Source of the DNA: DATBAX01 sp963723765
Lineage (GTDB): Bacteria; Acidobacteriota; Terriglobia; Terriglobales; Acidobacteriaceae
DNA: 64,000 bases
Assembly: GCA_963723765.1 (NCBI GenBank)
Contig: CAVRSD010000001.1
Span: 248,001-312,000, forward strand
Reading direction: 5' to 3'
Positions 51,750-58,897 of the stretch are shown here, one piece after another. Within the stretch, counting starts at the first letter, position 1. Each line of letters opens with the position of its first letter. The position numbers and the translations under genes are program-made. The notes under the pieces were generated by a model, which searched no databases, had not been told where the DNA came from, and saw only the letters and a list, made by a program, of their open reading frames with translations.

Positions 51750-52511
51750 ATGAAGGCGAAATCTATGGATACTGACCCCTCCGCAAACTCGAGTCCCAAA
51801 GGGGTTTTCCTTACTGCGGAATGGCGGCATCTGGTGATGCTGAACTATGAGGTGGACCCTAGTCTGCTCCTCAAATTCGTTCCCGCCGGAACGGAGCTGG
51901 ACGAATGGAATGGAAAAACCTTTCTTAGTCTGGTCGGATTCCGATTTCTCAATACCAAAGTATTCGGCATTCCTTTTCCGTTTCATCGCAACTTCGAAGA
52001 GATAAACCTGCGCTTCTACGTTCGCCGCCGCGAGCAGGAGGAAATCAAAAGAGGCGTCGTATTCATCCGGGAGATCGTTCCCCGTTTTGCCATTGCTACT
52101 GTCGCCCGCACTGTCTACAACGAGAATTACATCTCGCTGCCCATGTCGCACCAGATTCAGACGAAAGACAATGGTGAGCTTGTCGTCGAGTACGCCTGGA
52201 AAACCGGAATCAGATGGAACAGAGTTGGTTTAAGCGTAAAAGCCAATCCGGCGCTGCCAAAAGCAGGCTCAGAAGGACAGTTCATCACCGAACACTATTG
52301 GGGATACACCGCTCAGAAAGATGGTGGCTGTGCCGAGTATCGTGTTGCTCATCCCGCATGGGAAGTGTGGAGTGGCGAAAACGTTGTGGTCGAAGGTGAT
52401 ATGGAAGAGCTCTATGGCAAGGAGCTCGCTGCTGTACTAAGAAATCCACCGGCGTCAGCTTTTCTCGCCGACGGCTCCGAGGTTACGGTATCTCGCGGGC
52501 GAAGGTTGTAG
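51750..52511 (+). CDS. DUF2071 (YqjF-like) family protein
   Basis: The protein (253 residues from ATG 51750; TTG 51711 and ATG 51765 are alternatives) has the DUF2071 pattern: TAEWRHLVMLNYEVDPSLLLKFVPAGTELDEWNGKTFLSLVGFRF, NLRFYVRR, and FITEHYWGYTAQKDGGCAEYRVAHPAWEVW. The fold is thought to be acetoacetate-decarboxylase-like; biological function is unknown. No partner genes are obvious. Confidence 0.88.
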   Translation: MKAKSMDTDPSANSSPKGVFLTAEWRHLVMLNYEVDPSLLLKFVPAGTELDEWNGKTFLSLVGFRFLNTKVFGIPFPFHRNFEEINLRFYVRRREQEEIKRGVVFIREIVPRFAIATVARTVYNENYISLPMSHQIQTKDNGELVVEYAWKTGIRWNRVGLSVKANPALPKAGSEGQFITEHYWGYTAQKDGGCAEYRVAHPAWEVWSGENVVVEGDMEELYGKELAAVLRNPPASAFLADGSEVTVSRGRRL

Positions 52512-52605
52512 AGGAATAGTACGGAAAGCTCTTGCCATGGCTCGATCCGCGTTGATCCGCGCAAATCCGTGGCCAACAAGTTTCTGCCGATGTATCATCC
52601 CCGTG

Positions 52606-52908
52606 ATGCTAGGCAACCGCACCAGCGAGCAGTGGGTGGCCCAATACTCGACCAGCCATCAGCACCCGGTGAACCGGGTCTGCCACACGCTGGGCATCCC
52701 CACGATTCTGGTTTCGCTCGCGCTTTTCCTCGCCAGCATCTTCTTCCATAGACTCTGGCCCTACGCCGCCGCCCTCTTTGTCCTGGGATGGCTCCTCCAA
52801 TTTATCGGCCACGCTTTCGAAGGCAAAGAACCCGAGTTCCTGCATGACTGGCGCTTTCTTTTCGTAGGCGTGCGCTGGTGGTGGGCCAAAATGAACGGCA
52901 AAGTATAA
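52606..52908 (+). CDS. DUF962 / Mpo1-like membrane protein
   Basis: The protein has 100 residues from ATG 52606 (or GTG 52603). HPVNRVCHTLGIPTI and QFIGHAFEGKEPEFL carry the conserved histidines of the Mpo1 family. Yeast Mpo1 is an Fe(II) dioxygenase that shortens 2-hydroxy fatty acids by alpha-oxidation. Two transmembrane segments (LVSLALFLASIFFH, YAAALFVLGWLLQF) lie between the His motifs. The activity in this bacterium is inferred. Confidence 0.87.
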   Translation: MLGNRTSEQWVAQYSTSHQHPVNRVCHTLGIPTILVSLALFLASIFFHRLWPYAAALFVLGWLLQFIGHAFEGKEPEFLHDWRFLFVGVRWWWAKMNGKV

Positions 52909-52982
52909 TCAGGAACTACGATCGGAAAAATGATCGGGTTGCGCCCTTGCACCACTATCCGCAATCACCTATTCTTTAGGAA

Positions 52983-53327
52983 ATGTACCGCCTGACCGCC
53001 AGATTCTTGCTGGTCCTGCTGCTCGTGAGCATCTTTGCTCCCGCAGCCCTGGCGATCACTGCGCCCGCTCCGCATGCCTGTTGCCTGCGGATGAAGCATG
53101 ACTGCACTGAGACTTCGCACGGATTGCAGTTTCAATCGCCTCCGACTTGCTGCAATCGTGACTGCTGCCGTCCGCTGCTCAGTTCGCACTGGATCGGAAA
53201 TCCGCAGCCGCGCATCGCCTACATCACTCCCGTATCGTCAACGTTGTCTTCCGTTTTACGTTCTGCTCATCACAGCGACGCCGGCAGCACTTCTCATTCC
53301 GGCCGCGCCCCTCCTCAGTACTCCTAA
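52983..53327 (+). CDS. secreted Cys/His-rich small protein upstream of a TonB receptor
   Basis: The protein has 114 residues with a signal peptide (FLLVLLLVSIFAPAALA). The mature part has paired cysteines and histidines (HACCLRMKHDC, PTCCNRDCCR, SAHHSDAGSTSH), which suggests metal binding. It resembles the short Cys-rich proteins that often precede copper-related TonB receptors. The downstream TonB receptor and CusF-SCO1 genes support a copper link, but the family is not one I can name. Confidence 0.72.
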   Translation: MYRLTARFLLVLLLVSIFAPAALAITAPAPHACCLRMKHDCTETSHGLQFQSPPTCCNRDCCRPLLSSHWIGNPQPRIAYITPVSSTLSSVLRSAHHSDAGSTSHSGRAPPQYS

Positions 53328-53333
53328 AAAACT

Positions 53334-53360
53334 CACGTAGTGACAGCCGCCTCGGCTGTC
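53334..53360. repeat. family B palindromic repeat, copy 2
   Basis: The block starts CACGTAGTGACAGCCGC and ends TCGGCTGTC. It differs from 15604-15630 at two positions. GACAGCCG-CCT-CGGCTGTC is a perfect 8-bp hairpin, immediately followed by a second small palindrome, CAGCCGAGCTGGCTCGG. Confidence 0.65.
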
Positions 53361-53473
53361 CAGCCGAGCTGGCTCGGCAACGACCCTGGTTTTTGGGTGG
53401 CCGCAGCGCTTTTAGCCCTGCGAAAAAGGCTTTGGCTTCTGTACCGGCTTAAGCCCCTGTTATTGGAGAACTC

Positions 53474-55738
53474 ATGAACTCCGTTCGAGCTTTTCTTTTA
53501 TGCGGGTTCCTGCTTTTTACTGCTGCTGCATCCGCCACCATCTTCGGTGCCGTCCGCGGCATCATCCATGATCCGCAACATCGCCCGGTGCATGGAACCA
53601 TGGTGATGCTGAAAGCAAAATCATCCGATTGGGCCAGAACTGCTTATAGCGACGACAACGGAGAGTTTGTTTTCAACGTTGTGCCGATTGGCGACTACTC
53701 CATAAGTGTAGCCAGTCCTGGATTCGCCCAGACCGCGCAGGATGTGGTCGTCAATTCCGGGACGGAGCCCGTTGCACATTTTCTGCTCAGACTGGCCGGC
53801 CAGAAAGAAACTGTAAACGTATCGGGCGCGCCCGAAGTCGCTCCTACCGATTCCGCCACGCCCATCACTTTGGTAAACCGCCTTGACATCGAGCGCACGC
53901 CCGGCGCAGCGCGCACTAACAGCCTGGCCATGATCACCGACTACGTTCCCGGCGCTTACTTCACTCACGATCAACTCCACATCCGCGGGGGACACCAGAC
54001 CAGTTGGCTCATCGACGGCGTGCCTGTGCCCAATACCAACATCGCTTCCAACCTCGGTCCCCAGTTCGATCCTAAAGACATTGACTACCTGGAAGTCAAT
54101 CGTGGCAGTTATGGCGCCGAGTTCGGCGATCGCACCTATGGCGTATTCAACGTTGTCCCCCGCACCGGTTTCGAACGCAATAATGAAGCTGAGATCGTCC
54201 TAAGCGCCGGCAACTTCTACCAGACCAACGATCAGTTCAACTTCGGCAGTCATACCGAACGGTTCGCTTACTATGCCAGCGTAAACGCCAATCGCAGCAA
54301 TCTCGGTATCCAGACGCCGGTTCCCCAGGTAGTTCACGACGCGGCCAACGGCTACGGAGGCTTCGGCTCGCTCATCTTCAACGTAGACCCTTCCAACCAA
54401 CTCCGTCTCGTTACCTCTCTGCGTAAGGACTATTACCAAATTCCTTACGATCCTTTTCCCAACGACATCGAGAACAACCCTGGGGATGGCCAGTACCCCA
54501 GCATTGGTCTTCGTGATGGCGACCATGAATCCGATGCGATCGCAAATTTTTCCTGGGTACACACTTTCAATTCAAAACTCCTGCTCACCGTCTCGCCCTT
54601 CTACCATTACAATCGTGCCAACTATGACGGTTCCCTCGAGGACGTCCCCACGGCCACGACGGAAGATCGCAGCTCAACTTACGGAGGCGGTCAGGCAAGT
54701 TTCGCTGCAAATGTCGCCAGAAATAATCTGCAAGCGGGTTTGTACAGTTTTTATCAGCAAGACAACGAGCTTTTTGGCGTGACCTTCAACGACGGTAGCG
54801 GCAATCCTCCAGTCACGGATTCAGAGCATCCCTCCGGCAGCCTGACGGCATTCTTTCTCGATGACAAATTCAAACTCACTCCCTGGTTGACCTTCACTGC
54901 CGGCATGAGGCCCACTCATTTCTCCGGCGCAGTCTCGGAGAATGCCATTAGTCCGCGTTTCGGCGCCGCGCTCAATGTACCTCGCCTCAACTGGACCTTC
55001 CGTGCTTTCTACGGCCACTATTATCAGGCCCCGCCGCTGATCACCGCCTCCGGCCCGCTCTTGCAATTTGCCGACACTAACAACCTCGGGTTCATTCCCC
55101 TCCATGGCGAGCGCGACGAGGAACATCAATTCGGTGTGACTATTCCATTTCGCGGATGGGTTTTCGACGCCGATAACTTCCGCACCAACGTCGTGAATTT
55201 CTTCGACCACAACAATATCGGCGAATCCAATCTCTTTTTTCCCATCACCATTGGCCAGGCCGTAATCCGCGGCTGGGAAGCCACGCTGCGCTCGCCGCGC
55301 ATCGCTCATCGCGGTCAAATTCACCTCGCATATTCCAATCAAATCGCCGAAGGCGGAGGCGCAATCACCGGCGGCCTCACGGATTTTTCTTTGCCCCAGG
55401 GTCTCTCCCCACTCGATCATGACCAGCGCAACACGCTCAACTTTGGCGGAGACCTCACACTCCCCCGGCGTAGCTATGCCTCGACCAACATTTACTATGG
55501 TTCAGGCTTCAGCAATGCCTTCCCAGACATGCCCTATCCGGGCAACTATCTGCCGCAGCACACCACCTTCGATCTGACTCTGGGCAAGGATTTCAGCGAC
55601 CGCCTCTCGGCTTCTCTGAATGCCCTCAATGTTGCCAACCGCCGCGTCGAGCTCGACAACAGTGTCACCTTCGGAGGCTTCCACTGGAACTCTCCGCGGG
55701 AGATATTTGTCGAACTGCGTTATCGTTTTCACTATTAG
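53474..55738 (+). CDS. TonB-dependent receptor with carboxypeptidase-like N-domain
   Basis: The 754-residue outer-membrane receptor has a signal peptide (AFLLCGFLLFTAAASA), a carboxypeptidase-regulatory-like domain (GAVRGIIHDPQHRPVHGTMVMLK...VVPIGDYSISVASPGFAQTA), and a plug with DQLHIRGGHQTSWLIDGVPVPNTN and VNRGSYGAEFGDRTYGVFNVVPR. The barrel ends VELRYRFHY, an aromatic C-terminal signal. It is shorter than the Oar-type receptors at 21-34 kb and nearer to classical siderophore/metal receptors. ATG 55741 of the CusF-SCO1 gene follows two bases after its stop, so the two form one operon, probably with copper as the shared theme. Confidence 0.93.
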   Translation: MNSVRAFLLCGFLLFTAAASATIFGAVRGIIHDPQHRPVHGTMVMLKAKSSDWARTAYSDDNGEFVFNVVPIGDYSISVASPGFAQTAQDVVVNSGTEPVAHFLLRLAGQKETVNVSGAPEVAPTDSATPITLVNRLDIERTPGAARTNSLAMITDYVPGAYFTHDQLHIRGGHQTSWLIDGVPVPNTNIASNLGPQFDPKDIDYLEVNRGSYGAEFGDRTYGVFNVVPRTGFERNNEAEIVLSAGNFYQTNDQFNFGSHTERFAYYASVNANRSNLGIQTPVPQVVHDAANGYGGFGSLIFNVDPSNQLRLVTSLRKDYYQIPYDPFPNDIENNPGDGQYPSIGLRDGDHESDAIANFSWVHTFNSKLLLTVSPFYHYNRANYDGSLEDVPTATTEDRSSTYGGGQASFAANVARNNLQAGLYSFYQQDNELFGVTFNDGSGNPPVTDSEHPSGSLTAFFLDDKFKLTPWLTFTAGMRPTHFSGAVSENAISPRFGAALNVPRLNWTFRAFYGHYYQAPPLITASGPLLQFADTNNLGFIPLHGERDEEHQFGVTIPFRGWVFDADNFRTNVVNFFDHNNIGESNLFFPITIGQAVIRGWEATLRSPRIAHRGQIHLAYSNQIAEGGGAITGGLTDFSLPQGLSPLDHDQRNTLNFGGDLTLPRRSYASTNIYYGSGFSNAFPDMPYPGNYLPQHTTFDLTLGKDFSDRLSASLNALNVANRRVELDNSVTFGGFHWNSPREIFVELRYRFHY

Positions 55739-55740
55739 CG

Positions 55741-56724
55741 ATGCACAAAAAAATTATGATCAAACATCTATTTCAATCTTGTCATTTTCAATCTTGTCAT
55801 CCTGAGCGCGGTGGCCACTTCGCGAGTGCGAAGCGGCCACGAAGTCGAAGGACCCCTACCCTGTCATCGGTACTCACCCCCAAGGTTCAGTCCCTCGCGC
55901 TCCTCGCCATCCTCCTTATTCTCACCGCCTGCTCTCAGCCAAAGAAATTCTCCATGCAAGGAAAAGTAGTCGGCAAAAGCGCGGCCACCAGCGAGCTCAC
56001 CATCGATCACGGCGACATCCCCGGATTCATGTCTGCGATGACCATGCCTTACGTCGTAAAAGATCCCGCAGCGCTCCGGGACGTCCAACCCGGCGACAAG
56101 ATCACCGCCACGGTTGTTGTTCCGGGGGATGGCGGCAATTATTTCCTTGAAGACGTCCGCATCACCGATAAATCCGCGCGCACGCAAACCGACTCCCAAT
56201 CCCCCCACTTGCTTATGCCCGGCGAGCACATCCCCGATGTTGCGCTGATCAATCAGGATGGCCGCACCATTCATCTGGCCGACTTCAAGGGAAAAGCCCT
56301 GCTCGTTACTTTTATCTATACTCGCTGTCCTATGCCGAATTTTTGTCCGCGCCTCGCCGCGGACTTCGCAAGAATTGAGGCTGAACTAAAAAAGAATTCG
56401 CCGGACTACGAAAAAACCCACCTGCTCATCATCAGCTTCGACCCGAAATATGACACCTCGGCAGTCCTGCGCAAATATGGTCTTAGCTATTTGAATGGTG
56501 ATCCCCACGGCTTCTCGCACTGGGATTTTGCTTCCACCAATCCCAAAGACATGCGCAGCCTTGCCCAGGCCTTCGGTTTGCAATACGTCCAACAGGCCGA
56601 CTACATTTCTCACACTATGAATATTGTGCTGATCGCTCCAGATGGCACAGTCGCAAAATTGTGGACAGACGATTGGACCGTCCAGGAAATATTGGACAGC
56701 CTGAAACAAGCCGCCAAATCATAA
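55741..56724 (+). CDS. CusF-like copper-binding domain fused to SCO1/SenC
   Basis: The 327-residue lipoprotein has a lipobox (LTAC, Cys 64). A CusF-like domain (about 71-140) follows with the copper ligands Met 97, Met 100 and Met 102 in GFMSAMTMPY. Then comes a SCO1/SenC thioredoxin fold with Cys 196 and Cys 202 (CPMPNFC) and His 291 (SHTMNIV). SCO proteins deliver copper to cytochrome oxidase; the CusF part may collect it. The n-region before the lipobox is unusually long (~50 residues), because residues ~18-40 are encoded by a dispersed repeat (55794-55859) lying in frame. No start codon exists after the repeat in this frame. The gene is coupled to the upstream TonB receptor. Confidence 0.92.
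   Translation: MHKKIMIKHLFQSCHFQSCHPERGGHFASAKRPRSRRTPTLSSVLTPKVQSLALLAILLILTACSQPKKFSMQGKVVGKSAATSELTIDHGDIPGFMSAMTMPYVVKDPAALRDVQPGDKITATVVVPGDGGNYFLEDVRITDKSARTQTDSQSPHLLMPGEHIPDVALINQDGRTIHLADFKGKALLVTFIYTRCPMPNFCPRLAADFARIEAELKKNSPDYEKTHLLIISFDPKYDTSAVLRKYGLSYLNGDPHGFSHWDFASTNPKDMRSLAQAFGLQYVQQADYISHTMNIVLIAPDGTVAKLWTDDWTVQEILDSLKQAAKS
55794..55859 (+). repeat. family C repeat (TCATCCTGAGCG...GAAGGACCCCTAC), copy 1, within a coding sequence
   Basis: The ends TTGTCATCCTGAGCG and GTCGAAGGACCCCTAC are shared with 61664-61727 and 62261-62323. The centre carries an extra palindrome (GTGGCCACTTCGC...GCGAAGCGGCCAC). This copy lies inside the N-terminal coding part of the CusF-SCO1 gene. Confidence 0.75.
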
Positions 56725-56731
56725 GCGGGTG

Positions 56732-56767
56732 CCCCGTCCTTCCCGCGTTTTTTGCGGGAGGGCGGGG
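56732..56767 (+). terminator. hairpin downstream of the CusF-SCO1 gene
   Basis: The arms CCCCGTCCTTCCCGC and GCGGGAGGGCGGGG pair with one or two bulges around a T-rich loop, 8 bases after the stop. Only a short GGTTTAC follows, so termination strength is uncertain. Confidence 0.5.
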
Positions 56768-56784
56768 GGTTTACAAAGCACTCA

Positions 56785-56868
56785 GCAATTGGCACTTAGC
56801 ATTTAGCCAATCCAGAGCCATGCGGATCGCCAAAGTCCCCAGAGGGCGAAATGCTAATTGCTAATTGC
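56785..56868. repeat. long-loop inverted repeat
   Basis: Arms 56785-56804 (GCAATTGGCACTTAGCATTT) and 56849-56868 (AAATGCTAATTGCTAATTGC) are reverse complements at 18 of 20 positions across a 44-base loop. It fills most of the gap between the SCO1 and VKOR genes. Confidence 0.6.
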
Positions 56869-56915
56869 CAATGGCCAGGCGCGACCAGCTAAACTAATCC
56901 CAAGGAGCAAATCGC

Positions 56916-57326
56916 ATGCGCTACGTTTTCATCGTTCTCGCGATCCTGGGCATCATCGCCTCGAGCCTGGCCCTGCGTGAGCATTACCGCACTTACGGCG
57001 ACGCGCCCTGCGACATCAACGAGAAATGGGACTGCGGCATCGTGAATCACAGCCCCTACGCCGTTTTCCATGGCATTCCGGTCGCCGACATCGGCATTCT
57101 CGGATATCTATTTCTGGCAGTGCTTGCCCTGAAACGTTTCTATCGCCTGCTGCTCGCTGCCGCGCTGATCGCGCTCGGTTTCTCGTTATACCTGGCGCAT
57201 ATCGAGGCCAGCGTCCTCGAAGTGTGGTGCGTCTACTGCGCCATCTCTCTGGGCTTGATCTCCCTGATAAATCTTCTGGCCCTGGGAACGGTAATCACGC
57301 AATCCGTTCGCCGCACTCCCTCGTAG
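56916..57326 (+). CDS. vitamin K epoxide reductase (VKOR)-family protein
   Basis: The 136-residue integral membrane protein starts at ATG 56916 with AAGGAG eight bases upstream. It has four predicted helices and the VKOR redox cysteines: Cys 32 and Cys 40 in the loop (APCDINEKWDCGIV) and the CVYC pair (Cys 105, 108). Bacterial VKOR homologues reoxidise DsbA-like proteins using quinone, and so drive disulfide formation in the periplasm. No DsbA-like fusion partner is present. Oxidised envelope cysteines would also matter for the neighbouring SCO1 protein, but a direct link is inference. Confidence 0.9.
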   Translation: MRYVFIVLAILGIIASSLALREHYRTYGDAPCDINEKWDCGIVNHSPYAVFHGIPVADIGILGYLFLAVLALKRFYRLLLAAALIALGFSLYLAHIEASVLEVWCVYCAISLGLISLINLLALGTVITQSVRRTPS

Positions 57327-57450
57327 TGTCTTCTTAGCGTACTTTGCGGCTTTTCTTTTTGCGCCCTTAGCGGTTGAAAGCTGTTCGTGTCGTCACAAAA
57401 TTAACATTGCTTTAACAATCCCAAATCACTACAACCTTTAACATTTGACG

Positions 57451-57831
57451 ATGCCACAAGAGCCCCTTGTAATCGAAGACCTTCTCGGTGCGAAACACGG
57501 ACAACGCATCCTCCGCCTGAACGGCCCCATCATCATCAACAACTTATTCGACTTGCAGGCCAGAATGCGAGCGAACAAGACCCAAATTTTAATTCTGGAT
57601 TTCACCAGCGTTCCCTACATCGATTCCGCCGGCGTGGGCGCCTTGGTGGGCGCGTACATCACCCATCAGAGAGATGGACGAAAATTGTTCCTGGTCGGCG
57701 CGAGCCAACGCATCCACAATACGCTCAATGTCACCCACGTGGAGCAGTTCTTCCAGTTTTTCCCGACCCTCGGCGATGCCGAGCAAGCGGTGCCTACGGC
57801 CCTGGCATGGACAAAGCCGCCGCTGTCGTAA
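57451..57831 (+). CDS. STAS-domain anti-sigma factor antagonist
   Basis: The protein has 126 residues from ATG 57451 (a TTG lies 6 bases upstream). It shows the STAS pattern LRLNGPIIINNLFDLQARM...TQILILDFTSVPYIDSAGVGALVGAYITHQRDGRKLFLVGAS. Ser 59 in IDSAG is the expected phosphorylation site of SpoIIAA-type switches. It could pair with the SpoIIE-type phosphatase at 47575-48708, but no anti-sigma kinase is adjacent. Confidence 0.9.
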   Translation: MPQEPLVIEDLLGAKHGQRILRLNGPIIINNLFDLQARMRANKTQILILDFTSVPYIDSAGVGALVGAYITHQRDGRKLFLVGASQRIHNTLNVTHVEQFFQFFPTLGDAEQAVPTALAWTKPPLS

Positions 57832-57944
57832 ACAACCCGTTCCGCGGTCGGGGGACATGTTTTTGTTTGGGACTTGCCAGCTCCGACGACGATTAATTTT
57901 CCCGGCGCAAGTCTGAAAGACACACGGAACGAAGCGCCCGTGAA

Positions 57945-57992
57945 CCAGCTCCGAAGGAGCGAAACAGGATAGCCCCGCACGTAAGTCCGGGG
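57945..57992 (+). repeat. family F repeat, copy 1 (paired mini-hairpins)
   Basis: CCAGCTCCGAAGGAGC is followed after a few bases by TAGCCCCGCACGTAAGTCCGGGG: two small hairpins in tandem. The same arrangement with compensating base changes appears at 62360-62409. It lies in the 255-bp gap before the gene at 58087, where I see no gene. Confidence 0.6.
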
Positions 57993-58086
57993 TACAGTTG
58001 ATGCAGATTTACGCACCCAAGGGCGCCTGACTCGTGATTATTCGGACCCGCAGCTTGAAAGGACGATCGAATAGAGTGCGTGTAAG

Positions 58087-58824
58087 ATGGCCACGTTTAT
58101 GTCCGAACCATTTGTCAGAACATTCGAACAATATACCCACAGCCTGATACCCGACCGTGTCGATTTCGCTCCCCATCCACAACAAGTTGTCGCTTTTTGT
58201 GACGGACTGACCAAACTCGGCGGCGCGCCGCTCCAATCAGCACTCAGGGTCGGAAAGCTGTCAGGTCAGTTTCGGACAGGCTGGAACCCCCTCACGGGAA
58301 CGAAATCGCAGATCCCCAGGCGTGACTATTCCCGATTGAAAGATATCTCGGAAATATCGGAACAACTAAAAGGACTCGATGACTACATCCTTGCCATGTC
58401 TGGCAAAGGACCACCAAGAATCCCGCCATTTTCGCTCTACAACGTCACAGACTTGGAGAAGCCGCAATCGAGCGAACCCACAGATTACGAGTTCCGGGGA
58501 ACATACAGTCTCGAAGTACGCTGTTGCCTGCATGCCGAAGCAGTGGCCACTTCCAATTGGCATGACGAAACGTCAATCCCCCGCGAAGCCCCTTTCGGCG
58601 ATCCTTGCCCAGCGAAAGATCGGACAGGCTCCTTTCATCACCCGTGTACAGGTGCAATCATAAGGGTGCCGAAAGCCGGTTGCGCTCGCTTCTGGATCGA
58701 GTTTGAATTTGGCAAATGGCTGCTGCCCAGAATATATGACGACCTGAATCTGCTGACGCCTGCCATCGTCGATTGTGCTGAAGAATGTTTCGGAACTAGC
58801 TTCGTGCAGGGCTGTCGTTGGTAA
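58087..58824 (+). CDS. hypothetical protein of unknown family
   Basis: The protein has 245 residues, with no signal peptide or transmembrane segment. It has nine cysteines (RCCLHAEAV, HHPCTGAI, CAEECFGTSFVQGC) and a C-terminal EFEFGKWLLPRIYDDLNLLTPAIVDCAEECFGT segment. I do not recognise the family. Composition and an uninterrupted 246-codon frame in a non-shadow position support a real gene. It lies just upstream of the kinase-PD40 gene on the same strand, 73 bases apart. Confidence 0.65.
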   Translation: MATFMSEPFVRTFEQYTHSLIPDRVDFAPHPQQVVAFCDGLTKLGGAPLQSALRVGKLSGQFRTGWNPLTGTKSQIPRRDYSRLKDISEISEQLKGLDDYILAMSGKGPPRIPPFSLYNVTDLEKPQSSEPTDYEFRGTYSLEVRCCLHAEAVATSNWHDETSIPREAPFGDPCPAKDRTGSFHHPCTGAIIRVPKAGCARFWIEFEFGKWLLPRIYDDLNLLTPAIVDCAEECFGTSFVQGCRW

Positions 58825-58897
58825 GAGAGCCCACATTCTGCGTTTGACTGCCCTCGCCCATCATCCTAAGATGAACGACTCACCGGATTGACGAAAC

